A stretch of 64,000 bases of DNA, taken from NCBI RefSeq assembly GCF_039973015.1, contig NZ_JBDWLT010000009.1:124001-188000 (forward strand), given 5' to 3'. Shown one piece after another: positions 26,176-35,989 of this stretch (position 1 is its first letter; each line of letters starts with the position of its first letter). Under the pieces are notes generated by a model. The model did no database searches and was not told the DNA's origin. It saw only the letters and a list, made by a program, of their open reading frames with translations. The stretch is from Parvibaculum sp039973015 (GTDB taxonomy: Bacteria > Pseudomonadota > Alphaproteobacteria > Parvibaculales > Parvibaculaceae). A program made the translations under genes and the position numbers.

Positions 26176-28637
26176 AAACGCCTGAGCAGTCGGTCGAGAT
26201 AATCGAGTTCGATCTGCGGGCGGCCAAGCTCCATGGCGCGGTCGCGCAACTCCTTCAAAATCCGCTGCGCGCGCTGTGTGTCGATATGGTCGGGCACGGT
26301 TCTGGTATTCGTCTCGCTCGGGCTGGAAGAGGGTCTGCCGAAAGGATCCTTGCCTCCCGAGCCTTGCGCCGTGCCCTCCCCGGAACGGCCCTGCATCAGC
26401 TTGTCGGCGAGCGCCTGCGCACCCTTCTGCATGTTCTGGATCGCCTGTCCCTGCGATGCGGTGGCGCGGTCGGCGCGGGCGGCGTCCAGCCGGTCTTCCG
26501 CGTCGTTCATCGCGGCAAGCGCCTCAAGAAGCGTATCGGGCGGCTCCGCTCCCTTTTCCTTCAGCATACTGAGAAGCTTGTCGAGTTCTTCGCCGAGATC
26601 GTTCTGTTCGGAAGAGAGACCTTCAAGCGGCTTGTCGCCGTCTTCCTTTTCTTCCTCTCCCGTCTGAATGCCGAGCTTGCGTTCGGCCTCCGGGTCGAGG
26701 CGCAGCCGCTCCAGTTCGCGGAACGTCCGGTCCATCAGGTCGCGTTGCTTCGAGATCATCTTGCCGATGTCGTCGATGGCTTGCGCCATTGCCTGGTCCG
26801 AGGGGCTCGGCGGGCCCTGCTCGCCCGGCATTTGCAGGTTTTCGAGAATGTTCTGAAGCTTGTCGAGCATGGCCTGCGCCTGTTCGCGCGCGCCGCTCTG
26901 TGCCAGATCCTCGATCTGCCGCATCATTTCTTCGAGCTCGCCGCGCTCGATGGTCTGCATGTCGCCATCGGGAAACTCGCTCTGCATCAGCGCGTTCTCG
27001 GCGGGCTGCATCTTGGCGATGGCTTCCATGTAGCGGTTGAAGGCATCTTTCAATTCCTTCATCAGCCGGTCGATTTCCTCGGCGCCCGCTCCTTCCGCCA
27101 GCGCATCGGCCAGCGCCTTCCTCGCATCGCGCAGGTCGCGCTCGGCAAGCGAGAGGTCGCCATCCTCGATCCTGAGCGCAACCGACCATAAAAGGTCGTA
27201 GATGCCGGTGAGGTCGGTGTCGCGCGTCGCCTCCGTCAGCCGCCAATAGGCGGCGCGCAGCGACAGATAGACCACCTTGTCGTCGATATAGCGCTCGGCA
27301 TCCTGCGTGAAATTGTCGATGAAGCGCGCAACGCTTGCGCCCGAGCGCGGGTCGAGCGCGAGGCGGCGGCGCTGCTCCACGATGGCGCGGGCCAGCGGAT
27401 CGGTGAAGTCGCGCGCGGGCAGGACGATTGAAACGGGTTCCGACTTCCCTTGCTGTTTCAGGTCGTCGGTTGCGGCAAGCGTGATCGTCACCGGCAATCC
27501 CGCCCAGGGATGCGCGGTGAGTTCGGCGAAGGCTTCGCCTTGCGCGTCGCGCGGGCGCGAACCCGGCAGGCCGAGCCGGACCTCGGGTGCGCTCACGCGC
27601 GGTTGCGGCACGCTGATGGCGGGGTCCGTTTCGGGAATGCCGGTGCGGTCGAGCGCGATCAGGGCTTCGGCGTTCGCAACGCCATAATCGTCCTTCACCC
27701 GGTAGCTGAAATGGAGTGCGCCGGATGCCGCACGCTCTATCGGCTTCGACAGTTCGATTTCCGGGTCGTGGTCCGGCGTCACCTCGATATGCCAGGCGCG
27801 GATCATGCGTCCGCCTTCGGTGAGCGCCACATCCGCCGTCCCGTTCATCGTCGCGTCGATGGCGTAATTCTCCGCGCTCACGGTTTCGAGCATTTGCGGT
27901 TCGTTGCGGCTCTCTCCGTGGCTTTCGAGCACCGGCGCATTCTTCAGCCCGTGGACGCGAATGGAAAGCGTGGCGCCCTCCGGCACTTCGAGCCTCGTGA
28001 GATCCTTTGCCTCTTCCGTCTTGCGTTCGAGATAGAGGGGCGGCTTGCCGGTATAGCCGGGCGGGGTGATCCAGGCTTCGATATTGGCCATCCGCGCGCC
28101 CGCCGCGCCCGGCAGCATCGCGTCTGTCAGCCGGTCGAGGCGGCCCGCGCCTGTTCCCGCGATGCCGATGACGAGGAGGAGCGCGACGGCGGCCCGAATG
28201 GCATAGGGGTCGCGCAGGGCCAGCACGGACACGGGAAAACCGATGCGAAGCCGTGCGATCCGCTCCGACATCCAGTTGCGATGCGCGGCCCAGAGTGCCG
28301 GGTCGCCGGTGTTCCCGGCAGCGACATCCTCATAGGAGGAAAGCGGCGCATGGGCGAGGCCCGATGATTTTTCGAGATGGCGCAGCGCATCGTCGCGGTC
28401 CGGCCAGCGGAAGCCGCGAAAGCCCTGCCAGAGCAGCCAGATCGTCAGCGTACCGAAAATCGCCAGCAGCGCCCAGTGCAGCGAAAGGGGAAGGCTTGCA
28501 AAAAGGCCGAAAAGGGCGAGTGCGATGAAGAGCCCTGCAACCGCGGCGGCAGGCCAGATCGCGGGCAGCAGCTCTTCCCAGAAAAGCAGCGCGCGCGAAA
28601 TGCGTACACGGCGTTCGACGCGCGGCGGCAGTTTCAT
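26172..28637 (-). CDS. TIGR02302 family membrane protein (DUF4175-like)
   Basis: About 821 residues from ATG 28637; a TTG at 28691 could add 18. Two N-terminal transmembrane helices (ELLPAIWPAAAVAGLFIALALFG, LHWALLAIFGTLTIWLLW) and a third near residue 150 precede a beta-rich region (NIEAWITPPGYTGKPPLYL). A long Gln/Glu-rich coiled-coil C-terminus follows (EMMRQIEDLAQSGAREQAQ). The architecture matches the alphaproteobacterial TIGR02302 family of unknown function, often next to lysA as here. Confidence 0.88.
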   Translation of the reverse strand: MKLPPRVERRVRISRALLFWEELLPAIWPAAAVAGLFIALALFGLFASLPLSLHWALLAIFGTLTIWLLWQGFRGFRWPDRDDALRHLEKSSGLAHAPLSSYEDVAAGNTGDPALWAAHRNWMSERIARLRIGFPVSVLALRDPYAIRAAVALLLVIGIAGTGAGRLDRLTDAMLPGAAGARMANIEAWITPPGYTGKPPLYLERKTEEAKDLTRLEVPEGATLSIRVHGLKNAPVLESHGESRNEPQMLETVSAENYAIDATMNGTADVALTEGGRMIRAWHIEVTPDHDPEIELSKPIERAASGALHFSYRVKDDYGVANAEALIALDRTGIPETDPAISVPQPRVSAPEVRLGLPGSRPRDAQGEAFAELTAHPWAGLPVTITLAATDDLKQQGKSEPVSIVLPARDFTDPLARAIVEQRRRLALDPRSGASVARFIDNFTQDAERYIDDKVVYLSLRAAYWRLTEATRDTDLTGIYDLLWSVALRIEDGDLSLAERDLRDARKALADALAEGAGAEEIDRLMKELKDAFNRYMEAIAKMQPAENALMQSEFPDGDMQTIERGELEEMMRQIEDLAQSGAREQAQAMLDKLQNILENLQMPGEQGPPSPSDQAMAQAIDDIGKMISKQRDLMDRTFRELERLRLDPEAERKLGIQTGEEEKEDGDKPLEGLSSEQNDLGEELDKLLSMLKEKGAEPPDTLLEALAAMNDAEDRLDAARADRATASQGQAIQNMQKGAQALADKLMQGRSGEGTAQGSGGKDPFGRPSSSPSETNTRTVPDHIDTQRAQRILKELRDRAMELGRPQIELDYLDRLLRRF

Positions 28638-28760
28638 GCCGCGCGGGTCTTCCCGCCTTCCTGCCGGTTTTTTTCCTCCGGGGCCGGTCAAGCCTTCTCG
28701 CCCTTGTTCATGCTCGCTTGTTCACGCTCGCGTACCGTTTCCGGCCCGTGGGCAGAACGC

Positions 28761-30026
28761 CTAATCGAGCCAGGACGGGATGATATCCTGTTTCAGCATT
28801 GCGTCATAACTGGGGCGCGCGCGGACTTCCTCGAAGGTCTCCCCCTTCACCATGACTTCGGGCACGAGGGGCCTTGTATTGTAGGTGGAGGCCTGCACGG
28901 CGCCGTAAGCGCCCGCGGACATGACGGCGACGAGATCGCCGCTCCCGAGCCTCGGGAGCTTTCGGCCCTTGGCGAAATAATCGCCCGTTTCGCAGACGGG
29001 GCCGACCACGTCATAGATCACCTGTTCCGCGTCATCCGCTTGCGTGACCGCGCGAATTTCGTGAAAGGCGTCGTAGAGCGTCGGGCGGATCAGGTCGTTC
29101 ATTGCCGCATCGAGAATGAGGAAGTTGCGGTCGTCGCCCTGCTTTTCGTAAATCACGCGGCTGACGAGAATGCCCGCATTACCCGCGATCAGGCGCCCCG
29201 GCTCGAAGGTCAGCGAACAGCCGAGATGGCCCATCGTGCGCTTCACCATCGCGGCATATTCGTCCGGGTGCGGGGGCACGTCGTTATCGCCGCGATAGGG
29301 AATGCCGAGCCCGCCGCCGAGATCGATGTGGCGAATGTCGTGGCCGCGCGCGCGCAATTCCTCGACCATTGCCGCCACGCGCGTGAACGCCGCGTCGAAA
29401 GGCGCGAGGTCGGTCAGCTGGCTGCCGATATGAACGTCGATGCCGTTTGCCTCGATGCCCGGCAGTTCCTTCGCGTGGTCATAGACCGAAGGTGCGCGCT
29501 GCCAGGAAATGCCGAACTTGTTTTCCGCCTTGCCGGTCGCGATCTTCTCATGCGTCTTCGCGTCGACATCCGGGTTCACGCGGATCGCGACGCGCGCGGT
29601 GAGGCCCCGCGCGGCGGCGAGCTGCGAGAGAAGGTCAAGTTCGGGTTCGGACTCGACATTGAAGCGGTCGATGCCTGTTTCCAGCGCGAAACTCATCTCG
29701 GCTTCGGTCTTGCCGACGCCGGAAAAGACGATCTTGTCCGCGCTTATCCCTGCCGCCAGCGCACGGCGCAGCTCACCCTCTGACACGACATCCGCGCCCG
29801 CGCCCTGTCTTGCCAGTGTCGCGACCACGGCAAGATTCGAATTCGCCTTCACCGAATAGCAGACGCGCGCGGGCTGTCCCTTGAAGGCATCCGCAAAGAC
29901 GCGGTAGTGCCGTTCAAGCGTTGCACTCGAATAGCAATAGAAGGGTGTGCCGACCGCTGCGGCAATCTCGGGGATCGCGACGTCCTCGGCATGAAGAACG
30001 CCGTCGCGATAGTCGAAGTGATGCAT
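28761..30026 (-). CDS. lysA: Diaminopimelate decarboxylase
   Basis: A 421-residue PLP enzyme of the alanine-racemase fold. The PLP lysine is in CYSVKANSNLAVV. Other marks are HIGSQLTDLAPF, HIDLGGGLGIPY, EPGRLIAGNAG and the late catalytic cysteine in VGPVCETGDYFAKGR. It performs the last step of lysine synthesis. Downstream of lptM and argH on the same strand. Confidence 0.95.
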   Translation of the reverse strand: MHHFDYRDGVLHAEDVAIPEIAAAVGTPFYCYSSATLERHYRVFADAFKGQPARVCYSVKANSNLAVVATLARQGAGADVVSEGELRRALAAGISADKIVFSGVGKTEAEMSFALETGIDRFNVESEPELDLLSQLAAARGLTARVAIRVNPDVDAKTHEKIATGKAENKFGISWQRAPSVYDHAKELPGIEANGIDVHIGSQLTDLAPFDAAFTRVAAMVEELRARGHDIRHIDLGGGLGIPYRGDNDVPPHPDEYAAMVKRTMGHLGCSLTFEPGRLIAGNAGILVSRVIYEKQGDDRNFLILDAAMNDLIRPTLYDAFHEIRAVTQADDAEQVIYDVVGPVCETGDYFAKGRKLPRLGSGDLVAVMSAGAYGAVQASTYNTRPLVPEVMVKGETFEEVRARPSYDAMLKQDIIPSWLD

Positions 30027-30053
30027 GTCTTTGTCCGGGGGCGCGGGGTGCGC

Positions 30054-30290
30054 TCAGTAGTTGCTGACGCGGCTGCGCGGCGCGATATCTTCCATTTCCT
30101 CGTCGAGCGGTTCGGCGTCGATGGGCGGATTGTCGCCCAGCACGTCTTGCGCCGAGGGGCCCTGTTCGGCTGCGGGGCGTGGTTTCGCGCCTGCGGGAAG
30201 TTCGAGGTCGCCCTTGCGCCCGCAGGCCGAAAGCGTCGCGGCGAGCGCGAGCCCGAGCAGCGCCGTCATGATCGTCCGCCCTATCGTCAT
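30054..30290 (-). CDS. lptM: LptM-like small lipoprotein
   Basis: A 78-residue lipoprotein. The signal peptide MTIGRTIMTALLGLALAATLSAC ends in a lipobox, and the mature start CGRKGDLELP matches the conserved LptM (YifL) motif CGxKGxLxxP. E. coli LptM stabilises the LptDE LPS translocon. The acidic C-terminus is probably disordered. The start at 30290 is fixed by the signal peptide. It sits between argH and lysA, the usual place. Confidence 0.85.
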   Translation of the reverse strand: MTIGRTIMTALLGLALAATLSACGRKGDLELPAGAKPRPAAEQGPSAQDVLGDNPPIDAEPLDEEMEDIAPRSRVSNY

Positions 30291-30306
30291 CCCGCTTCTC
30301 CCAGCT

Positions 30307-31701
30307 CTAGCGGCCGCCATCGCGCCCGAGTTCATCGCGCCACCATTTCGCGGCGGCGCGCACATTCTCCGGCGAGGTGCCGCCGAAGCTCGTCCGGCTG
30401 GCGACGGAGTTGTCGACGCCAAGAACGGAATATACCTCATCCGTGATGCCGGGCTCCACCTCGCGCATGTCGTCGAGCGAAAGCCCGTCGAGGTCGATGC
30501 CTTTCTGCTCCGCCTTCGCGACAAGGGCGCCCGTCACATGGTGCGCCTGCCTGAAGGGGAGGTTCAGCGCCCGGACCAGCCAGTCGGCAAGGTCGGTCGC
30601 GGTTGAGAAGCCGCGCGAGGCGGCGGCCCGCATCGATTTCTCGTTGACGCTCATGCTCTTCACCATGCCGGTCATCGCGGCCAGCGAGAGCGACAATGCG
30701 TCCAGCGCGTCGAAGGCGGCTTCCTTGTCTTCCTGCATATCCTTGGAATAGGCGAGGGGCAGGCCCTTCATCACGATGAGAAGCGAGGTCAGCGCGCCGA
30801 TTACGCGGCCGGCTTTCGCGCGCACGAGTTCGGCAGCGTCGGGGTTGCGCTTCTGCGGCATGATCGAGGAGCCGGTGGTGAAGCTGTCGGGCAAGCGCAC
30901 GAAATCGAAGCCCGGCGTCGACCAGATCACGATTTCTTCGGCGAGCCGCGTCAGATGCGTGGCGGCGATCGAGGCCGCGCCGAGCGTTTCGAGCACGAAG
31001 TCGCGGTCGGAGACGCTGTCGAGCGAGTTCCGCGTCGGGCGCTCGAAGCGCAGCGCCGTCGCCGTCTGCTCCCGGTCGATGGGAAAGGAGGTGCCGGCAA
31101 GGGCGGCCGCGCCCAGCGGGCATTCGTTCAGCCGCTTTCTCGCGTCGGCAAGCCGGCCCCGGTCGCGGCCCGCCATTTCCACGTAGGCAAGGCAGTGATG
31201 GCCGAAGGTCACGGGCTGGGCCGTCTGGAGATGCGTGAAGCCCGGCATGATGGTGGCCGCGTGTTCTTCCGCGCGCGTCAGCAGGGCTTCCTGCAGGTCG
31301 CGGAGCTGGCCGTCCAGGTGGTCGAGCGTGTCGCGGATATAGAGCTTGAAGTCGGTCGCCACCTGGTCGTTGCGCGAGCGCGCGGTATGAAGCCGCCCTG
31401 CCGCCGCGCCGATCAGGTCCGAAAGCCGCGATTCCACGTTCATGTGGATGTCTTCGAGGTCGCGCCGGAATTCGAACTTGCCGTTCTCGATCTCGGCAAG
31501 AACCTCGTCGAGCCCTGCGACGATTTTCCCGGCATCGTCCCTTGAGATAATTCCCGTTTCGGCCAACATGGCCGCATGCGCCTTCGAGCCCTCGATATCC
31601 TGGGCAAAGAAGCGCTGGTCGAAGCCGATGGAGGCGTTGATTTCCTCCATGATCCGGTCGGGGCCTTCGCCGAAGCGTCCGCCCCACATCTTGTTGCTCA
31701 T
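30307..31701 (-). CDS. argH: Argininosuccinate lyase
   Basis: A 464-residue fumarase/aspartase-superfamily enzyme starting MSNKMWGGRF. It has HMNVESRLSDLIG, TARSRNDQVATD, the catalytic histidine in GFTHLQTAQPVTFGHH, and the signature loop GSSIMPQKRNPDAAE. It cleaves argininosuccinate to arginine and fumarate. Divergent from the TlpA-like gene, with lptM and lysA downstream. Confidence 0.96.
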   Translation of the reverse strand: MSNKMWGGRFGEGPDRIMEEINASIGFDQRFFAQDIEGSKAHAAMLAETGIISRDDAGKIVAGLDEVLAEIENGKFEFRRDLEDIHMNVESRLSDLIGAAAGRLHTARSRNDQVATDFKLYIRDTLDHLDGQLRDLQEALLTRAEEHAATIMPGFTHLQTAQPVTFGHHCLAYVEMAGRDRGRLADARKRLNECPLGAAALAGTSFPIDREQTATALRFERPTRNSLDSVSDRDFVLETLGAASIAATHLTRLAEEIVIWSTPGFDFVRLPDSFTTGSSIMPQKRNPDAAELVRAKAGRVIGALTSLLIVMKGLPLAYSKDMQEDKEAAFDALDALSLSLAAMTGMVKSMSVNEKSMRAAASRGFSTATDLADWLVRALNLPFRQAHHVTGALVAKAEQKGIDLDGLSLDDMREVEPGITDEVYSVLGVDNSVASRTSFGGTSPENVRAAAKWWRDELGRDGGR

Positions 31702-31779
31702 GTCGTTCTCCGGGCTCCTGTTCGGGTCTCACCGGCGCCTTGGGCGGCATTCCGAAGCCAAGCCGAAAAAGAGTAGGGA

Positions 31780-32394
31780 ATGTTCCAGGGAAAGCCGAAA
31801 ACAATCGCCATTCTGGCCGTAGCGGTGCTGATAGCCGCAGGCGCGGTATACTTGATCGGACAGGGGGGCGGCAACCCGGATAGGCCCGCCATGAGCGAGG
31901 CCGCCGCCCGGCTCGATGCCGCCGCCACGGGCGAGGTGGCCAATTTCAAGGCGAAGCCCTCGCCTCAGCCCATGCCGGAGTTCACCTTCGAGAATGCCGG
32001 GGGAGAGACGCTGACATTGGCCGATTTCCGGGGCAAGCTCGTTCTCCTGAACATCTGGGCGACCTGGTGCGGCCCTTGCCGCGAGGAGATGCCGGAGCTG
32101 GACGAGCTTCAGGCGGCGTTTGGCGGCGAGCGTTTCGAGGTCGTGGCCCTCAGCGTCGACAGCAACGGGCAAAAACTCGTCCGGGACTTCCTTGCCGAAG
32201 TGGGGGCCGGCCATCTCGGCCTCTATATCGACCCCGCCGCCAAGGCCAATTTCACCCTTGGCGCCTTCGGCCTGCCGACGACGCTCCTGATTTCGCCGGA
32301 AGGCGAGGAAATCGGCCGCATGGTCGGTCCCGCGCCCTGGGCGAGCGAGGACGCAAAGGCCTTTATCGCGGAAGCCCTCGACCTCTATCGCTAG
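31780..32394 (+). CDS. TlpA-family thiol:disulfide oxidoreductase
   Basis: A 204-residue membrane-anchored thioredoxin-fold protein. One helix near the N-terminus (TIAILAVAVLIAAGAVYLIG) is followed by the redox motif WATWCGPC (Cys97/Cys100) and the cis-proline in FGLPTTLLIS. TlpA/ResA proteins reduce periplasmic disulfides, for example in cytochrome maturation; the specific partner is unclear. Ends overlapping the convergent PAS gene by 4 bp. Confidence 0.9.
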   Translation: MFQGKPKTIAILAVAVLIAAGAVYLIGQGGGNPDRPAMSEAAARLDAAATGEVANFKAKPSPQPMPEFTFENAGGETLTLADFRGKLVLLNIWATWCGPCREEMPELDELQAAFGGERFEVVALSVDSNGQKLVRDFLAEVGAGHLGLYIDPAAKANFTLGAFGLPTTLLISPEGEEIGRMVGPAPWASEDAKAFIAEALDLYR

Positions 32395-32972
32395 TCGGTA
32401 GGATCTAACCTTGTCACGAACATGCCGCCGAGCATCTGGGCGGGGTCGCTGCCGCCCGCGGTCAAAGGCACCGAAATGGTGTGACCGACGAGATAGAGGC
32501 GGTCCGAGGCCGTAAAGGGCACCTTCACGAAAACGGGTTTGCGGTCCAGAAAGGCTTTCCGCGTGATGTAGAGCCAGCGGCGCCGGACGGATGCCGGGTT
32601 CCTGCTTGAAAAGGCGGTGCTTTCCTCGGCGAATTCCGAAAGAAGTTTCCCTGTCCGTTCCTCGCCGAGAAGTTCCACAAGCGCCGTGCCGAAAAGGCGG
32701 ACACGGAAATCGTCGCCGCCGTTCACGGCCTCGGCGATGACGAGGTTCGGCATCAGCTTCGCGATTTCAGCGGGATTGATGTCGGCGCGGTCGGCCATTT
32801 CGCGGCTTCCGCGCTTGCGCTCGATATAGTCATGGAGCGCACACACCGAGGGATGCTCGGGAACGTCGATGAATTCGGGTTCTTCCGTGATCTTGGTGGC
32901 GCCTTCGCCATGATCGAAGCTGCTGGGCATTTCCGTCCTCACACGCCCCTTCGGCGCGCTTTTGACGGTCAT
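32391..32972 (-). CDS. PAS_5-type single-domain protein
   Basis: A 193-residue soluble protein resembling the alphaproteobacterial PAS_5 (DUF1488-unrelated) family. The block LHDYIERKRGSREMADRADINPAEI, then LMPNLVIAEAV, RVRLFGTALVELLGEERTGK and a C-terminal beta sheet (GHTISVPLTAGG) fit. It probably binds a small ligand as a sensor, but there is no output domain. Isolated between the tlpA-like gene and hbd. Confidence 0.75.
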   Translation of the reverse strand: MTVKSAPKGRVRTEMPSSFDHGEGATKITEEPEFIDVPEHPSVCALHDYIERKRGSREMADRADINPAEIAKLMPNLVIAEAVNGGDDFRVRLFGTALVELLGEERTGKLLSEFAEESTAFSSRNPASVRRRWLYITRKAFLDRKPVFVKVPFTASDRLYLVGHTISVPLTAGGSDPAQMLGGMFVTRLDPTD

Positions 32973-33037
32973 TCTGCGCGCTCCGGGTTAATGAACTCGT
33001 TAGGAATTCATTTCCGATGCGGAACGGCGATGCCGGT

Positions 33038-33913
33038 TCAGCGCGTCGGGACGGGCTTCTCGCCGCGATAATCGTAGAAGCCGCGCTGGGTCTTGCGGCC
33101 GAGCCAGCCGGCCTCGACATATTTCACGAGAAGCGGGCAGGGCCGGTATTTCGAATCCGCCAGCCCGTCGTAAAGCACCTGCATGATCGAAAGGCAGGTA
33201 TCGAGGCCGATGAAGTCGGCCAGCTGGAGCGGCCCCATCGGATGGTTCGCGCCGAGTTTCATCGCCTTGTCGATGCTCTCGACCGAGCCCACGCCTTCGT
33301 AAAGCGTGTAGACCGCCTCATTGATCATGGGCAGCAGGATGCGGTTCACGATGAAGGCGGGGAAGTCTTCCGCGTTTGCCACCTTCTTGCCGAGCGAGCT
33401 GGCGAAGACCTGGATCGCATCGAAGGTCGGATCGTCGGTCGCGATCCCGCGCACCAGCTCGACCAGCTCCATCACCGGCACCGGGTTCATGAAATGCATG
33501 CCCATGAAGCGTTCGGGGCGGTCGGTCGAGGCGGCAAGCCGCGTAATCGAGATGGAAGAGGTGTTGGTCGCGATCAGCGCATCCTCGCGCAGATGCGGGC
33601 AGAGTTCGGAGAAGATCTTGCGTTTGACCTCTTCGTTCTCGGTCGCCGACTCGATCACGATGTCGGCATCCTCGAAACTTTCCATGCTTTCGGCGGGGCC
33701 GAGCAGTTCCAGCGCCTTGTCGCGCTGTTCGACGGTGATGCGCTCGCTCGATACCTGCCGCGCCATGTTGCCGTCGATGGTTGCGAGCCCCGCTTCGATG
33801 CGCTCGCGCGAGACGTCGTAAAGCGCGACCTCATATCCCGCCAGCGCGCAGACATGCGCGATACCGTTGCCCATCTGACCGGCGCCGATGACGCCTACCT
33901 TGCGAAAATTCAT
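33038..33913 (-). CDS. hbd: 3-hydroxybutyryl-CoA dehydrogenase
   Basis: A 291-residue enzyme with the NAD motif VIGAGQMGNGIAHV, the acidic end of the second strand in YDVSRERIEAG, the signature FMNPVPVMELVELVRG and the C-terminal domain NRILLPMINEAVYTL. It interconverts (S)-3-hydroxybutyryl-CoA and acetoacetyl-CoA. Located downstream of etfBA but after a terminator, so probably separately expressed. Fits a role in C4 acyl-CoA metabolism together with PhaA, Ccr and ETF. Confidence 0.95.
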   Translation of the reverse strand: MNFRKVGVIGAGQMGNGIAHVCALAGYEVALYDVSRERIEAGLATIDGNMARQVSSERITVEQRDKALELLGPAESMESFEDADIVIESATENEEVKRKIFSELCPHLREDALIATNTSSISITRLAASTDRPERFMGMHFMNPVPVMELVELVRGIATDDPTFDAIQVFASSLGKKVANAEDFPAFIVNRILLPMINEAVYTLYEGVGSVESIDKAMKLGANHPMGPLQLADFIGLDTCLSIMQVLYDGLADSKYRPCPLLVKYVEAGWLGRKTQRGFYDYRGEKPVPTR

Positions 33914-33994
33914 TACTCGAAACCTGTGGTTTTACGGCCTGCCGAAGCGGCAGGCTGGAACGGCCCTAAGAATGGCGCGGAAGACCGGCAGCGT

Positions 33995-34029
33995 AAAGAA
34001 AAAGCGCCGCCGGTTGCCCGGCAGCGCTT
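33995..34029 (-). terminator. Terminator downstream of etfA
   Basis: Read on the minus strand, the imperfect stem AGCGCTGCCGG / CCGGCGGCGCT with a short loop is followed by TTTTTCTTT. It lies 30 bp after the etfA stop and before hbd. Confidence 0.75.
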
Positions 34030-34059
34030 CACTTGGTCCGCAAGAACGGGCCGAAAAGT

Positions 34060-35001
34060 TCAGAGACCGGCTTTGCCGAGCTCTTCTTCAAGTTCCGGCA
34101 CGGCCTTGAAGAGGTCCGCCACGAGGCCGTAATCGGCGACCTGGAAGATCGGCGCCTCTTCGTCCTTGTTGATGGCGACGATGACCTTCGAGTCCTTCAT
34201 GCCCGCGAGATGCTGGATCGCGCCGGAGATGCCGACCGCGATATAGAGCTCGGGAGCGACGACCTTGCCGGTCTGGCCGACTTGGTAGTCGTTCGGCACG
34301 AAGCCCGCATCGACCGCTGCGCGCGAGGCGCCGACGCCGGCGCCCAGCTTGTCGGCGATCTTTTCGAGCATGGCGAAGTTCTCGCCGTTCTGCATGCCGC
34401 GGCCGCCCGAGATAATGATCTTGGCGGAGGTCAGTTCCGGGCGGTCGGACTTCGTCAGCTCTTCGCCCACGAATTCGGTCAGGCCGGGATTTTCCGCCGC
34501 GCCGATCTTCTCGACCGAGGCCGAGCCGCCCTGGCCCGCCGCCGGGAAGGCGGTGGTGCGGACCGTGATGACCTTCTTGGCGTCGGTCGACTTCACGGTC
34601 TGGATGGCGTTACCGGCATAGATCGGACGCTCGAAGGTGTCGGCGCCTTCGACGGCGGTGATTTCCGAGATCTGAGCCACGTCGAGAAGGGCGGCCACGC
34701 GCGGCATGAAATTCTTGCCGACGGTGGTGGCAGCCGTGACGATGGCGTCATAGTCGCCCGCAAGGCTCACGACGAGCGCTGCGAGGGGTTCTGCAACCGG
34801 ATGCTCGTACTGGGCATCGTCGGCGACGAGAACCTTCGTCACGCCGTCGAGTTTCGAGGCGGCCTCGGCGACCGCGTCGCAGCCGCTGCCCGCGACGAGG
34901 ATGACGACATCGCCGCCTATCTTCGAGGCAGCCGTGACGGTCTTCGCGGTGGCGTCGTTCAGGGCCTTGTTGTTGTGGTCTGCAATAACAAGCGTGGTCA
35001 T
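34060..35001 (-). CDS. etfA: Electron transfer flavoprotein subunit alpha
   Basis: A 313-residue ETF alpha subunit. The FAD-binding C-terminal domain contains SGGRGMQNGENF, AAVDAGFVPNDYQVGQTGKVVAP, and YIAVGISGAIQHLAGM followed by INKDEEAPIFQVADYGLV. With EtfB it accepts electrons from acyl-CoA dehydrogenases such as the Mcd and ACAD encoded nearby and passes them to ETF-ubiquinone oxidoreductase. Overlaps etfB by 4 bases. Confidence 0.96.
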   Translation of the reverse strand: MTTLVIADHNNKALNDATAKTVTAASKIGGDVVILVAGSGCDAVAEAASKLDGVTKVLVADDAQYEHPVAEPLAALVVSLAGDYDAIVTAATTVGKNFMPRVAALLDVAQISEITAVEGADTFERPIYAGNAIQTVKSTDAKKVITVRTTAFPAAGQGGSASVEKIGAAENPGLTEFVGEELTKSDRPELTSAKIIISGGRGMQNGENFAMLEKIADKLGAGVGASRAAVDAGFVPNDYQVGQTGKVVAPELYIAVGISGAIQHLAGMKDSKVIVAINKDEEAPIFQVADYGLVADLFKAVPELEEELGKAGL

Positions 35002-35747
35002 CCGATCACTCCCGCTTCCTTGAGTTTCGAGACGAGTTCGGCTGCGGACTCGACCTTGATACCTGCCGAGCGCTGCGGCGGTTCCGACACCTTCAGGACT
35101 TCAAGGTGTGCCTTCACATCGACGCTGTAATCGGCCGGCGACTTTTCGTCGATCGGCTTCTTCTTCGCCTTCATGATGTTGGGCAGCGAGGCGTAGCGCG
35201 GCTCGTTGAGGCGCAGGTCGGCCGTCACGACCGCCGGCATCTTGAGCTTCAGCGTCTGCAGGCCGCCATCGATTTCGCGGGTCAGGTTCAGCGTGTCGCC
35301 GGCGATCTCGACCTTCGAGGCGAAGGTGCCCTGCGACCAGCCGAGCAGCGCGGAAAGCATCTGGCCCGTCTGGTTGCAATCGTCGTCGATTGCCTGCTTG
35401 CCGAGAATGATGAGGTCCGGCTTTTCTTCCTCGGCGACCGCTTTCAGGATCTTCGCGACATTGAGCGGTTCGACGGTTTCATCGGTCTTCACGAGAATGC
35501 CGCGGTCGGCGCCCATGGCGAGCGCGGTGCGGAGCGTTTCCGTGGACTGCTGGACGCCGATCGAAACGGCGACGACTTCGGTTGCCGTGCCCGCTTCCTT
35601 CAGGCGAACCGCTTCTTCGATAGCGATTTCGTCGAACGGGTTCATCGACATCTTGACGTTGGCGAGATCGACACCGCTGCCATCCGATTTCACGCGGATT
35701 TTCACGTTGTAGTCGACCACTCGCTTGATCGGTACGAGGACTTTCAT
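34998..35747 (-). CDS. etfB: Electron transfer flavoprotein subunit beta
   Basis: A 249-residue ETF beta subunit from ATG 35747 (MKVLVPIKRVVDYNVKIRV); a longer start at 35768 adds residues unlike the family. It shows MNPFDEIAIEEAVRLKE, AMGADRGILV, ILGKQAIDDDCNQTGQM and LNEPRYASLPNIMKAKKKP, all standard for the AMP-binding subunit. First gene of etfBA. Confidence 0.96.
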   Translation of the reverse strand: MKVLVPIKRVVDYNVKIRVKSDGSGVDLANVKMSMNPFDEIAIEEAVRLKEAGTATEVVAVSIGVQQSTETLRTALAMGADRGILVKTDETVEPLNVAKILKAVAEEEKPDLIILGKQAIDDDCNQTGQMLSALLGWSQGTFASKVEIAGDTLNLTREIDGGLQTLKLKMPAVVTADLRLNEPRYASLPNIMKAKKKPIDEKSPADYSVDVKAHLEVLKVSEPPQRSAGIKVESAAELVSKLKEAGVIG

Positions 35748-35920
35748 TGAGGCGGACTCCCTGCGCATTGCCTTGGCGGCGAGAAACGGGGATGAAACTG
35801 CCCCCGGGCCTCACGGTACCTCGGCGCCGGTCTTGGTGTAGGTCTTGGGCGGGCGGCTGCCTTGAAACGGCTGTTTCTCGCGTAAAACGAGGCCAGACTC
35901 GCCCGGTGCCACAAAGCTGC

Positions 35921-35963
35921 TGTTGCGGTGCGGGAACCTAGTGGCCCCGCCCGTCCCTGTCAA
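35921..35963 (-). promoter_or_regulatory. Putative etfB promoter with overlapping TGC-rich site
   Basis: On the minus strand, TTGACA (complement of 35958-35963) is followed after 17 bases by TAGGTT (35935-35940). Immediately downstream lies the complement of TGTTGCGGTGCG (35921-35932), a 12-mer also present between phaR and phaA. The position at the expected transcription start would suit repression. Confidence 0.45.
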
Positions 35964-35989
35964 CGAATAGGGGCAAGCGCGGCTCGGGG